Source: Myxococcus guangdongensis
GTDB taxonomy: Bacteria > Myxococcota > Myxococcia > Myxococcales > Myxococcaceae
Direction of reading: 5' to 3'
Assembly (NCBI RefSeq): GCF_024198255.1
Contig: NZ_JAJVKW010000002.1
Location: forward strand, 1,054,001 to 1,118,000
Length of the DNA stretch: 64,000 nucleotides
Shown here: positions 24,851 to 33,734 of the stretch, one piece after another
Numbering within the stretch: the first letter of the stretch is position 1
Layout of the letters: every line of letters starts with the position of its first letter
Notes under the pieces: model-generated
The model's database searches: none
What the model was told of the DNA's origin: nothing
Seen by the model: only the letters and a program-made list of their open reading frames with translations
Made by a program: the position numbers and the translations under genes

Positions 24851-25612
24851 ATGAGCCGCTCCAAGGACCGAGGCAGTGACTTCCAGCGCCAGTTCGAGGG
24901 CGCGCCGATGCTGGATGGATTGCTGGAGCTGTCCGGCAGCCCGTACGACACCGCGGAGGTGCTCGCCCGCATGCAGGCCGCGCACGCCAAGGGCCGCCCG
25001 CAGGGCGACGTCATCCCGGGGCTCTTCGAGGGCGAGCCGCGTTTCCCCTCGCCGGACATCGCGCGCAAGCTGTACCAGAACCTGCTGGGGCTCTGGGACC
25101 TGGTGGCGGAGGGGCGCGTGGTGCGCCTGGAGGATGGGGAGCGGCCGCCCCGGCCGAAGAAGAGCCGGCCCGTGCTTCCCGCGGACTTCCACCCGGGCGA
25201 GCCCTCGAGCGAATTCGTCGAGACGGCCTGGCGTTATCTGGAGGATGACGAGAAGGCGCGCACGCGGCTGATGCACGCCTTCGAGAACCGACAGGATGCC
25301 TTGCTGGGCGCGCTTGACGCCGCGGGGCTCACGGACGAAGGATACGGGGTCGCCCGCCACCTGCTCTTCGAGCTGTACGCCATGCTGGAGCTGGGTTGGT
25401 CGCCGGGAGTCGCTTCGGTGCGCTCGGCGGCGCTGGTGGCGGACACGACGGCTCCACCGGTGCCCGAGTCGCTGCGGACGTACGCGGCCGAGGCGCTCTT
25501 CGAGGCGGAGCAGGACGAGGAGCAGCCCCTGACCGCACAGGAGCTGGAGGTGGTGCGCACCCTCGTCCAACGCGGACTCGCGGCGCTCTGGGGCGCACGC
25601 AAGGGGAGATGA
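24851..25612 (+). CDS. uncharacterised helical protein
   Basis: The 253-residue protein starts at the ATG at 24851. It is predicted to be largely alpha-helical and soluble. Helices of note are AWRYLEDDEKARTRLMHAFENRQDALLGALDAAG and VARHLLFELYAMLEL, with a Lys/Arg/Pro-rich basic stretch (PPRPKKSRP) in the middle. No domain motif is visible. Its stop lies 3 bases before the ATG of the next gene, with that gene's AAGGGGAG Shine-Dalgarno inside this coding end, so the two are an operon. Confidence 0.75.
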   Translation: MSRSKDRGSDFQRQFEGAPMLDGLLELSGSPYDTAEVLARMQAAHAKGRPQGDVIPGLFEGEPRFPSPDIARKLYQNLLGLWDLVAEGRVVRLEDGERPPRPKKSRPVLPADFHPGEPSSEFVETAWRYLEDDEKARTRLMHAFENRQDALLGALDAAGLTDEGYGVARHLLFELYAMLELGWSPGVASVRSAALVADTTAPPVPESLRTYAAEALFEAEQDEEQPLTAQELEVVRTLVQRGLAALWGARKGR

Positions 25613-25615
25613 AGG

Positions 25616-26170
25616 ATGGCCAAGGACAACGACGACGGCGGCGGCTTCTCCGGGAAGCGCAACAAGACGTGGCGAGAAATCGACGCGGGCCGCGCCAAGG
25701 GCAGCAAGTACCACTCGCGCCAGGATGACCCCGCGCAGCAGAAGATTGAACGCAGCGCGAGCTACCAGAAGTACAAGGCCGCGGCGGACGCGCTCTTCAC
25801 GGGCGGCGAGCTGCCCGAGGGTCTGGCGAAGACGTTCGACCCGGAGGGCAAGCGCAAGGCCCAGAAGCAGGCCATGCAGAAGGTGACGGAGTCCGAGACG
25901 CGCGCCGACTGGGTGAAGGCCGTGGTGGACTACCTGGAGAAGTACCCGGAGCTGCCCGAGGACGCGTACTTCCTCGACAGCCTGCTGGACCACCCCCGCG
26001 AGCGCATCGTCGACAAGGCGCTGGCCCGGCTGGAGGTGCTGGCGGAGGAAGGCAAGCTGCAGAAGAAGCCGCAGAGCCTGGACCAGCGGCTGAAGTCGGT
26101 GGAGCTGACCAGCATGGACCCGGACATGCAGGGCCGCGCCAAGGCGCTGCGCGAGAAGCTGCGCGCCTGA
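25616..26170 (+). CDS. uncharacterised charged helical protein
   Basis: The 184-residue protein is highly charged. The first 55 residues are basic and Gly/Lys/Arg-rich (GFSGKRNKTWREIDAGRAKGSKYH), likely flexible and perhaps nucleic-acid-binding. The rest is helical (WVKAVVDYLEKYPELPEDAYFLDSLLDH, VDKALARLEVLAEEGKL). There are no TM segments. It is translated from an operon with the 253-residue protein. The pattern of acidic helices after a basic tail might suit a ribosome- or nucleoid-associated role, but this is inference only. Confidence 0.76.
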   Translation: MAKDNDDGGGFSGKRNKTWREIDAGRAKGSKYHSRQDDPAQQKIERSASYQKYKAAADALFTGGELPEGLAKTFDPEGKRKAQKQAMQKVTESETRADWVKAVVDYLEKYPELPEDAYFLDSLLDHPRERIVDKALARLEVLAEEGKLQKKPQSLDQRLKSVELTSMDPDMQGRAKALREKLRA

Positions 26171-26212
26171 GTCGCACGGTGTCCGACGGGACGTGGCGCG
26201 ACGATTCGCGTC

Positions 26213-27013
26213 TCAGGGCCCGCGAAGTCGCCCCCGGTGGACGAGCACCACGGAGCGCAGGCCCTTCTCGGCGGGGGCCAGGATGATGCGCAGCTCCTCA
26301 CCGGGACGGGTGTAGAGGGACGTCTCCCCGTCGGCGAGCCGCCAGCCGTCGCGCACCAACACCTGGGCGTAGAAGGTCCTCACCTCGGCCTCGGACATGG
26401 GGACGAGGAAGGACAGGGTCCTGGAGCTCTCGTCGCTCACGCGCATCACGCCGTGCGCGCCGGGAGGGAGCGTGGCGACGTCACCGGCGGCGCTCGGCTC
26501 GCGGGCGAGCGCGTGGTTGGCCTCGCCCAGGTACACGAGCGTGACGCCGCCCTCCTGAGGCTGGAGGATGACGGTGTAGGTGAGCCCCCGGACCATGTCG
26601 ACGCCGGTGAGCATGGCCGCGCCGCTGGCGAGCTGCGGCTGTTCGGAGCCCGGAGGGACGTGGAGGCCGCCCGCGCGGAAGGCGTCCGCGAAGCGCTGCA
26701 CCAGGTCCTGCGCGGAGTCCTTCACCACCACGGCGCGGAGCACCACGGGCACGCCGTTGGCGTCGAGCACCTCGCTGGCGTCCACCTGCTCCAGCACGCG
26801 CAGCGACGGCCACGCGAAGCGCGGCCCGGTGTCCGCGGGAGGGCTCGCGGCGGACTTCGAGGCGTCCGGTTTCGCGGTGGCAGTGCCGGACTTCGACGCG
26901 CCCTTCCCGACACGCTTCGACTCAGGAGACGCCGCCGCGGGCTTGGGCGTCGCGTCGCTCGCGGCGACAGGCGCCGTGCCCAGCAGGCACAGGACGGCGA
27001 GCGCGGACCTCAC
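26213..27013 (-). CDS. secreted protein of unknown function in the Tad-like gene unit
   Basis: The 266-residue protein starts at a GTG at 27013, whose codon overlaps the TadE-like stop upstream (GTGA). A signal peptide (residues 1-18, cleaving after VAAS) is followed by an Ala/Ser/Lys-rich linker to about residue 60. The folded part has two alternating strand-helix halves (GVPVVLRAVVVKDSAQDLVQRFADAF and LSFLVPMSEAEVRTFYAQVLVRDGWRL), as if one unit were duplicated. It is last in a four-gene unit with TadE/TadG-like proteins, which suggests a periplasmic part in pilus assembly or secretion. I know no name for it. Confidence 0.75.
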   Translation of the reverse strand: MRSALAVLCLLGTAPVAASDATPKPAAASPESKRVGKGASKSGTATAKPDASKSAASPPADTGPRFAWPSLRVLEQVDASEVLDANGVPVVLRAVVVKDSAQDLVQRFADAFRAGGLHVPPGSEQPQLASGAAMLTGVDMVRGLTYTVILQPQEGGVTLVYLGEANHALAREPSAAGDVATLPPGAHGVMRVSDESSRTLSFLVPMSEAEVRTFYAQVLVRDGWRLADGETSLYTRPGEELRIILAPAEKGLRSVVLVHRGRLRGP

Positions 27014-27966
27014 CGCACCCGCACTCCACCGAGCCAGCGGTTCTCCCGGGGCACGTCATACCGGCGCCCCAGGTTCGAGGCGCGGAACGGCGTCGTCTCC
27101 CAGACGGACTGTCCGCCCGCGTGCGTGGCGCCGATGTTCTCCTCGTAGCGGTCCTCCTCGCCCCGGAAGCTCATGAAGAACTGGTCCTCGTTGACCGACT
27201 CCGAGCCCACCAGGTTCGCCAGCGCCGAGCCCGCGCTCCCTCCACCGCCGTTGCGGCGATACACCCGCTCCGCCCAGAGGTAGTAGTCCGGGTTGCCGCA
27301 CACCGCGCCGCTGTTGAGGCTCAGCGCGCAGGCGCGCCCCTCCGCCACCGTCGACAGGCCCCAGTCGTCCAGGAACAACCCGAACCGACCCCGGCACTCG
27401 CCCGCCGTCGCGCGCCCCGCCGCGCACACGCGGAACGTCGCCGCCGCCACGCGCTGCGAGGTCTGGAAGAAGCTCGGCTCCATGAACCGGCCGATGCGCT
27501 CGGCGCGAAGCCGCGTGGACGCCGTGCAGCGCATGCCCGGCGATGCCACCCGCATCTCCGCCAGCGGCCCGCCCGCGTGCACCGGCGCCAGCGTGGGGAC
27601 GTTCGCCGGGAGCTCCGCCTCGCAGTCCACCTGGATGGGCTGCGCCCGGGCGACGGCGAGCTGCACCGGCACCCCACCCGCTCCGTCCATGCGGCTGCGC
27701 CCGTCGTAGTCCACGTAGCGCCCGTTCGCCTCCGCCAGCGCGCCCGTCACCGCGGAGGGCCGCTGCCACTCCCCCGCCGCCGGGTCGTGCATCACGCGCC
27801 CCGTGGCATTCCAGAGCGCGAAGTTGGCGGCCTCCTGCACCTTCAGCGTCAGCGCGCCCACCTCCGCGAAGTAGATGCCGAACAGGAGGATGGTGACGAA
27901 CACCATCAACCCCAGCGCCGTCTCGATGAGCGACTGTCCTCGCCGTGCCGCGCGTCGTGAGCGCAT
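27010..27966 (-). CDS. TadE-like pseudopilin-type protein
   Basis: The 318-residue protein has the classic Tad N-terminus: a basic start MRSRRAARRGQSLIETALG followed by a hydrophobic helix LMVFVTILLFGIYFAEVGALTL. The rest is exported and holds several Cys (residues 120-220) that could form disulfides, with an aromatic and Gly-rich C-terminus. TadE-type proteins are minor pilins or pilus-assembly components of Flp/Tad systems. It follows the TadG-like gene with a one-base gap, and its stop overlaps the GTG of the secreted protein gene. Confidence 0.85.
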   Translation of the reverse strand: MRSRRAARRGQSLIETALGLMVFVTILLFGIYFAEVGALTLKVQEAANFALWNATGRVMHDPAAGEWQRPSAVTGALAEANGRYVDYDGRSRMDGAGGVPVQLAVARAQPIQVDCEAELPANVPTLAPVHAGGPLAEMRVASPGMRCTASTRLRAERIGRFMEPSFFQTSQRVAAATFRVCAAGRATAGECRGRFGLFLDDWGLSTVAEGRACALSLNSGAVCGNPDYYLWAERVYRRNGGGGSAGSALANLVGSESVNEDQFFMSFRGEEDRYEENIGATHAGGQSVWETTPFRASNLGRRYDVPRENRWLGGVRVR

Positions 27967-27967
27967 G

Positions 27968-29503
27968 TCAGTACCCCGCTCCCCGCCGGCTGCCGCCGCG
28001 ATACCCCGCCTGCTCCAGCTCCCGCAGCGTCCGGCCGTGCTCGGAGAACCCCGCCGTCTCCAGGCTCTCGGCTGGCTTGTCGTCCACCGCGCCCTCGGCG
28101 CTCACCAGCGTGGCGCGCCAGAAGGGGTTCAGGAAGTTGGGCGGCTCGCGCCAGCCTCCCCCCTGCGCCGCCGCGCGCGGCCGGTGGTAGTAGACGATGC
28201 CCGCCGACAGCGCGACCTGGTTGCGCTGCACGCTCTCACGCCCCGTCGGCCGCGAGCGCCCCAGCGGAATCGAGAGGTCGAACTCCGTCGTGTTCTCCTC
28301 GGAGAACTTGAAGCGGAAGAACAGGTTCCACGGGTCCGGGTTGTTGCGGCGCGCGTCACTGCCGTAATCGCGATGCAACACCGAGTACAGCTTCGGCTGG
28401 GCGTAGTGGTTGCTCGGCCCGCGCCACATCTCGTCCACGTTGTAGCTCATGGCGAACGGCCAGATGCCCGGGCAGGACACGCACATGCCCAGCGTGTGCC
28501 GCTCGAAGAGGGGCTCACCCGCCTCGGGCGCCTGCCCCGGCGGAAGACGCAGGCCGTAGACGTGCTGGTCCTGCGGCGTCTGCCGCTCGTCGGACATCAC
28601 CCACGCATCCAGCACCGGCACCGGCGCGGGCGGCGCGTTGCTCGCGCACTGCGTGGGGACGATGGCCGTCGCGTGGTCATGCCCCGTGGAGTTGCGCCCG
28701 GACACCGTGCCGTACGTCGACGGGTCCATCTCCGCGGCCGAGCCATAGCGACGGAAGCCCGCCCCGGCCGACGCGCCTCCCGTGCCGAACCCCGCGCTGC
28801 CGGTGGGCCGGTTGTGCACCCACGTCCAGCCCAGGCTGCCCATGGTGGCGTTCAGGTGCGCGCGCGTGCTGCCGCCCACCGGGCACACCGCGCCGCTGCC
28901 ACACGCGCCCTCGCCCCGCCGCACGGCGTCCATCAGGGCCCCGTGGCGGGGCACGTCTTCGGAGCCGTTGAGCTCCAGGAAGCTCTTCGCCGCGCCGTCC
29001 GCCGTCGCCTCCAGCTCCGGGTTGGCGCCCCGGGCGATGCGCACCGCGAGCTTCTGTCCCGCGATGTGCTCCTCCAGCAGGTGCGCGTAGATTTCCAGCC
29101 CCGCCCGGTACAGGGCACCCGCCTTGGACTGGGCCTCCTTCGTCTGCGTGGCCGCGTCCTTGTCCCCCAGCTCCCACTGCGCCAGGGTGAACTTGGGCGC
29201 GCAGACCATGTGGGCCGCGTACACCTGGCTGCTGCGGCTGATGAGCGCCTGGGTGCCGGCCATGGCCACCATGTGCGCCACCTGCGCGCGGTTCATCACG
29301 GAGATGGCGTTGAAGGTGCGCGCCGCGGCCACCGCCTGGCTGTAGGCCGCCGCGTCCGCCGCCATCTGGATTTCGACGCGCTCCTTGGCGCGCATGCCGA
29401 AGCCCAGCGTCATCAGCACCATCAACGCGAGCAAGAGCAGCGTCAGCGCGAAGAGGACGAGCGCCTGACCGCGCGGCGCACTCAGAAGCCGGTGACGGGA
29501 CAT
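27968..29503 (-). CDS. TadG-like pilus-assembly protein
   Basis: The 511-residue protein begins RHRLLSAPRGQALVLFALTLLLLALMVLMTLGFGM with a helix typical of the TadG N-terminal family (PF13400), followed by KERVEIQMAADAAAYSQAVAAARTFN, the usual ADAAA segment. The exported remainder is large, without a vWA motif that I can see, and has several Cys. Its start lies 22 bases inside the end of the upstream TadE-like gene. The three genes and the secreted protein form a compact unit, although no Tad secretin, prepilin peptidase or ATPase is beside them. Confidence 0.85.
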   Translation of the reverse strand: MSRHRLLSAPRGQALVLFALTLLLLALMVLMTLGFGMRAKERVEIQMAADAAAYSQAVAAARTFNAISVMNRAQVAHMVAMAGTQALISRSSQVYAAHMVCAPKFTLAQWELGDKDAATQTKEAQSKAGALYRAGLEIYAHLLEEHIAGQKLAVRIARGANPELEATADGAAKSFLELNGSEDVPRHGALMDAVRRGEGACGSGAVCPVGGSTRAHLNATMGSLGWTWVHNRPTGSAGFGTGGASAGAGFRRYGSAAEMDPSTYGTVSGRNSTGHDHATAIVPTQCASNAPPAPVPVLDAWVMSDERQTPQDQHVYGLRLPPGQAPEAGEPLFERHTLGMCVSCPGIWPFAMSYNVDEMWRGPSNHYAQPKLYSVLHRDYGSDARRNNPDPWNLFFRFKFSEENTTEFDLSIPLGRSRPTGRESVQRNQVALSAGIVYYHRPRAAAQGGGWREPPNFLNPFWRATLVSAEGAVDDKPAESLETAGFSEHGRTLRELEQAGYRGGSRRGAGY

Positions 29504-30276
29504 TCGGCGCCTCGCGGGAAGTTCTGGGCCATCACCGGCGTCATCATCCGCATCGCCGCGTGGACCTGGATGGGGAAGACGAAGTGGCCCTGCCGGCTCC
29601 ACGACACCATGCGCTCGTCGAGCGCGCCCCCTGGCCAGTCATCCGGACCCAAGGGCGGCGCCTCGTCGTTCCACCACTCCGACTGCTTCTGCGCCGGCAT
29701 CAGCGGGTTGGTGGCCGTGTACCGACGCAGACCGAAGTGGGCCAGGAACATCCGGCTCATCACCCAGTTCGCGAAGGGGATGCGCATGTAGTACCAGGCC
29801 ACCATGCGGATCTCCAACGTGCGGCTGTCGAGCGCCGCGTCGCTGTCCGTGGGCTGGTCGAAGAGCAGGTCCTCGTTGAAGGCGAGCGAGTTCACCCACG
29901 CCACGTCCGGCGAGTCGCGGACGATCTCCACCATGGGCCCCCGGAACACGTTCCCGTAGGAGCTGGTCACCCGGTACTCGTTGTCCCGTCGCAGCCGGAA
30001 CGCGTCCGCCAGCGCCCGGGGGCTGTCGGTGCGCACCACCGACGGCAGCATCGTCACCATCGCCGCGTGCATCATCGGCAGGCAGTCCGCGTGGTTGAGG
30101 CTGCCGGCCCGCACCGCCCGGTACACCGCCACCTGCGCCAGGATTCGCGCCTGCAGCATCATGAAGAGCTGCAGCGTCCCCAACACCAGGAACACCACCA
30201 GCGGGAGCGTCAGGGCCGCTTCCACCGCTGCCTGTCCGGACTGCCGGGATGTGGGTGCAATGGCGCGGGAAAGCAT
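29482..30276 (-). CDS. TadE-family pilus-assembly protein
   Basis: The 264-residue protein starts at the ATG at 30276 behind GGAAGG. The N-terminal RQSGQAAVEAALTLPLVVFLVLGTLQLFMML is a textbook TadE (PF07811) helix including the Glu of the pseudopilin-like E-A-A-L motif. The remainder is exported. It is the first gene of a minus-strand unit (TadE-like, TadG-like, TadE-like, secreted protein). Tad systems assemble Flp pili for adhesion or predation. The nearest CpaF-type ATPase gene in the window is about 20 kb away, so its partner machinery is not adjacent. Confidence 0.87.
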   Translation of the reverse strand: MLSRAIAPTSRQSGQAAVEAALTLPLVVFLVLGTLQLFMMLQARILAQVAVYRAVRAGSLNHADCLPMMHAAMVTMLPSVVRTDSPRALADAFRLRRDNEYRVTSSYGNVFRGPMVEIVRDSPDVAWVNSLAFNEDLLFDQPTDSDAALDSRTLEIRMVAWYYMRIPFANWVMSRMFLAHFGLRRYTATNPLMPAQKQSEWWNDEAPPLGPDDWPGGALDERMVSWSRQGHFVFPIQVHAAMRMMTPVMAQNFPRGAECPVTGF

Positions 30277-30346
30277 ACACCTTCCAATTCCCTGAATCTT
30301 GTTGATTGAGGAATCGGTCAACTGGACCGTAGCCAAATTCGGTACC

Positions 30347-30377
30347 CAGTCCCACTGTCCACGACACAGTGGGACTG
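30347..30377 (-). terminator. 12-bp perfect hairpin between rapA-like and TadE-like genes
   Basis: CAGTCCCACTGT pairs with ACAGTGGGACTG across the loop CCACGAC. It lies 62 bases downstream of the RapA-like stop and about 70 bases upstream of the TadE-like start, both on the minus strand. It may end the first transcript or control the second. No T-run follows, so either role is open. Confidence 0.5.
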
Positions 30378-30438
30378 TCCGCGCGAGCATCCGACACCTC
30401 GCGTCACAGGCACAACGCCCCGCCCTGCCCCGCACGTC

Positions 30439-33400
30439 TCAGCGGTTGAGAATGAAACCGCAAGCCGAGTCGAGTGTCACCTTCGCGTCACGAAGGGCGT
30501 GAAGCAGACGCTCGTAGTGCGCGTGTTCGGCGCCCAGCTGGGTGGCGAGGGCGTCATCCGACAGGCCCTGGTGGTCCAGCGACAGGCGCAGGCGCTCCAG
30601 GCCGGCGTCGCGCTCGGCCTCGATGGCCTCGCGGGCGGAGGTGGTGAGCTTCTTGAGCGCGGCCTCGGCGGTCTTCTGGCCCACGGGCACCGCGGCGTCG
30701 AGGAAGGCGTCGAAGCCCGGGAAGGCGCGCGACACCTCGTCACCCTTGAGCGTCTTGCCCTCGGTCTCCAGCGCGGGGAGCACCGCGTCGTCGGCCTTGG
30801 GGCCCGAGGCGCCGCCGTCCACCACGGCCACGTGGACCAGGGTGCGCTCCAGGAAGCGCGCCAGCTGACGGCTGGGCACGCGCGCGCCGGGCGAGGTGTC
30901 CTCCGGCTCCGGCAGCTGCAGGTGGTAGAGCAGCTCCACGCCGCGCGCCTTCTGGGGCCCGCGCTTCTCGATGAAGCGGAACGCGCTGCGGCCATAGGGC
31001 CCGTCGCGCAGGAAGCCGAACAGGGCCTCCACCAGCGGGTGGCCGGTGGCGAAGTACTCCAGCTCCTCGGCCTCCACCGCGGTGTCGCGCCAGAAGGTGC
31101 CCAGCTGCGTGCGGTCCTCCAGCACGTCCAGCCCCGGCAGCCCGTCCACCTTCAGCGCGTGGCCGAACTGGAACGCCACCTGGAAGGCCTCCACCTGCTC
31201 GTCGGTGTCCACGCCGATGCCCACCCGGCGCGCCAGCTCCGTGACGGTCTCCTCCAGCCGCTCGTCCAAATCCCGCGCGACGCCCCACAGGCCGTCCTCC
31301 AGCCCGGGGGCCTCGCCGTCGTCGCCGTCCTCGTCCGACTCGATGCCCATGCGCTCCTGGGCCTTCTTCACCAGGCGCTCCACCGCGGGGCGGTCGAAGC
31401 TGCGCACGTCCAGCAGCGGATCATACGCGCGCTTCACCTGCTCCCGCGCCGACTCCACCTTCGCCTTGAGCTCGCCCGCATAGGCCACGCGCGCCTCGCG
31501 AGGCAGCAGCGCCAGCTCCGCCAGCCGGTCCTCCACCTCCTCCAGCACCGCGTCCAGGCCGCCCACCGTCTCGCCGAACACGCCCACCGCGTCCGCCAGC
31601 AGCGTCAGCACGTCCGACGCCAGCGTGCCCGCCACGTCGAAGACATGGATTTCCACCGGGTGCGTCTGGCCGATGCGGTCCAGCCGGCCGATGCGCTGCT
31701 CCACCGTCGCCGGGCTCCAGGGCAAGTCGTAGTGCACCAGGTGGTGCGCGAACTGGAAGTTGCGGCCCTCGCCACCCACCTCCGTGCAGAGCAGCACCTT
31801 GGGGCCCTCTGGATCCCTGAAGCGCGCCACCTGCCTGTCCCGCTCCACCAGCGGCAGGTCACCGTGGTAGCCCAGCGCCTCCACGTTCTCGCGCGACAGC
31901 TCCGACTGGAGCATCTCCAGCGTGTCGCGGCTCTCGGTGAAGACGAGCACCTTCGCGGAGGGCTCCGCCTTCCACACGCCACGCAGCACGTCCACGAAGG
32001 CGCTGAACTTCGCGTCGCGCGACGGCAGCTTCAGCACGTCCGCCTTCGCCTTGAGCACCGGGTTGGACTTCACCGCGCCCGAGAACGCCGCGGAGCTGGA
32101 CTCCAACCGGCGCAGCACGTTGCCCAGCGGCGCGCCCCTCAGCGTGCCCTGCGCCAACACCTCCAGCGCCGCGTCGCGGACCTTCAGCTCCTCGGCGGGC
32201 AGCGCCACCGGGTGCCGGTGCAGCCTGCGCGTGGAGAAACCACCCACCACCGCGCGGCGGTTACGCACCAGCGTGTCGCTGAGGCTGTACGTCTCCGCCA
32301 GGTGCTGCAACAGCGCGTCCGGCTCCTTCAACGTCTTGAGCCGCGCGTCCTCGGGGAAGCGCTGGGCCAGGGCCTTCACCGCCGCCGTGGCCTGGGCCTT
32401 GCCACCCTCGCGCAGCGCGCGCACCGCGGTGGACAGCTCCTCCTGACGCGCGAGCCGCTCCTCGAAGCCCTTCACCGACGGGGCCGTGGCCGCGTCGATG
32501 AGCGTGAGCAGCCCGTGGTACTCGGCCGGGTCCAGCTGCATGGGCGTCGCGGTGAGCAGCAAGAGGCCCCAGGAGTTCTTCGCCAGCACGGAGGCGGCCT
32601 CGAAGGCGCGCTCGCCCTTCAAGTGGTGCGCCTCGTCGATGATGACCAGGTCCCAGAACGCGTCCTCGCCCGCGAGCTCCTGGCGGTGCTCCTCGCTGCG
32701 CGACAGCAGCTCCAGGCTGGTCACCACCAGCGGGAAGCGCGCCCAGGGCGACACACCCGGGGCCTCCTTGAGGGACTGCGCGTAGCGGTCCGAGTCCATC
32801 AGCGTGAAGAGCTGGTTGAACTTGTGGAACAGCTCCACCAGCCACTGCACGGTGAGGTGGCTGGGCGCCACCACCAGGCAGCGCCGCGCCAGGCCCGACA
32901 GCCGCAGCGCGCTGAACACCATGCCCGCTTCAATCGTCTTGCCCAGGCCCACCTCGTCGGCGAGCACGAAGCGCGGGCGACGCGCGGACAACACCCGCTG
33001 CACCACCCCCACCTGGTGGGGCTTCACCATGACGCGGCTGGCGAGCAGCGCGCCCAGCGCGTCACACCGCCGCTCGTCATCCAGCACCAGCGCCTGCTTG
33101 CGCAGCGTGAAGGCGCGCGCGTCCCCCACCCGGCCCTCGCGAAGTGTCGACAACAGGTCCGAACGCGGCGGCAGCGCGCGCACCTCGGACTCTGGCAGCT
33201 CGTCCTCCTCGCCCGTGTCCGCGTACCTCAACACGTAGCGCCGCAGGCCCCGCGCTCCCGGCTCCTCGGCCACCACCAGGGCCAGCCGACCCTTGTACGT
33301 CACCACCGGCTCCCCCGGCGGCAGCGGGTAGGACACCAGGGCGCCGCCCTTGGTGGACACCAGCACCGGGGCGTCCTCCCGTGCGGGGAAGACGACGAGC

Positions 33401-33495
33401 GCCTTGGCTCCGTCCTCCTGGAGGGACAGCAGGTGACCCACACCCCATTCGGGCTGGGGGAGATAGCGGACCTTCAGACCTTCGACGAGAGACAT
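30439..33495 (-). CDS. SNF2-family ATPase, RapA/HepA-like
   Basis: The 1018-residue protein has the RapA arrangement. An N-terminal Tudor-like region carries KVRYLPQPEWGVGHLLSLQ. The SNF2 ATPase core follows with Walker A DEVGLGKTIEAG, motif II IIDEAHHLKG, motif III LLLTATPMQ, and helicase C motifs GEGRNFQFAHHLVHYDLPWSPATVEQRIGRLDRIGQ. RapA recycles RNA polymerase after transcription. I start at the ATG at 33495 (MSLVEG); an upstream in-frame rare start is less likely. The gene is divergent from the PAS/GAF kinase. Confidence 0.9.
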   Translation of the reverse strand: MSLVEGLKVRYLPQPEWGVGHLLSLQEDGAKALVVFPAREDAPVLVSTKGGALVSYPLPPGEPVVTYKGRLALVVAEEPGARGLRRYVLRYADTGEEDELPESEVRALPPRSDLLSTLREGRVGDARAFTLRKQALVLDDERRCDALGALLASRVMVKPHQVGVVQRVLSARRPRFVLADEVGLGKTIEAGMVFSALRLSGLARRCLVVAPSHLTVQWLVELFHKFNQLFTLMDSDRYAQSLKEAPGVSPWARFPLVVTSLELLSRSEEHRQELAGEDAFWDLVIIDEAHHLKGERAFEAASVLAKNSWGLLLLTATPMQLDPAEYHGLLTLIDAATAPSVKGFEERLARQEELSTAVRALREGGKAQATAAVKALAQRFPEDARLKTLKEPDALLQHLAETYSLSDTLVRNRRAVVGGFSTRRLHRHPVALPAEELKVRDAALEVLAQGTLRGAPLGNVLRRLESSSAAFSGAVKSNPVLKAKADVLKLPSRDAKFSAFVDVLRGVWKAEPSAKVLVFTESRDTLEMLQSELSRENVEALGYHGDLPLVERDRQVARFRDPEGPKVLLCTEVGGEGRNFQFAHHLVHYDLPWSPATVEQRIGRLDRIGQTHPVEIHVFDVAGTLASDVLTLLADAVGVFGETVGGLDAVLEEVEDRLAELALLPREARVAYAGELKAKVESAREQVKRAYDPLLDVRSFDRPAVERLVKKAQERMGIESDEDGDDGEAPGLEDGLWGVARDLDERLEETVTELARRVGIGVDTDEQVEAFQVAFQFGHALKVDGLPGLDVLEDRTQLGTFWRDTAVEAEELEYFATGHPLVEALFGFLRDGPYGRSAFRFIEKRGPQKARGVELLYHLQLPEPEDTSPGARVPSRQLARFLERTLVHVAVVDGGASGPKADDAVLPALETEGKTLKGDEVSRAFPGFDAFLDAAVPVGQKTAEAALKKLTTSAREAIEAERDAGLERLRLSLDHQGLSDDALATQLGAEHAHYERLLHALRDAKVTLDSACGFILNR

Positions 33496-33587
33496 AGGCG
33501 GTGGGGACAGACGCAAGACGAATGAGGGGGGCTCGCCTCATAACCCCGCGCCCTGGTGATGGCCATGCCAGATGGGGAGTCCTTCCA

Positions 33588-33615
33588 CCCAGGGAGTGTC
33601 AGCAACCTCCCTGGG
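33588..33615. promoter_or_regulatory. 9-bp inverted repeat in a divergent intergenic region
   Basis: CCCAGGGAG and CTCCCTGGG are separated by 10 bases in the 239-base gap between the divergent RapA-like and PAS/GAF kinase genes. It could be an operator. No clear -10/-35 pair was found on either side. Confidence 0.35.
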
Positions 33616-33734
33616 GTGACTCAGACTTTGTCCAACCGGGCAATTTTCCGCTGTCCTCGCATCGGGGATGCTGTCCATCACCTTCCTGATGCGGGCCGCG
33701 TGCGGGCTTTCGCCAGGAGCGGGGGGAGCCTCAC

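Noticed and set aside
30499..33525. A 1008-codon open frame on the plus strand opposite the RapA-like gene
   Set aside because: It is rich in His, Arg, Gln and Leu without any motif, as expected from the reverse of a high-GC gene. The minus-strand protein has full SNF2 motifs.
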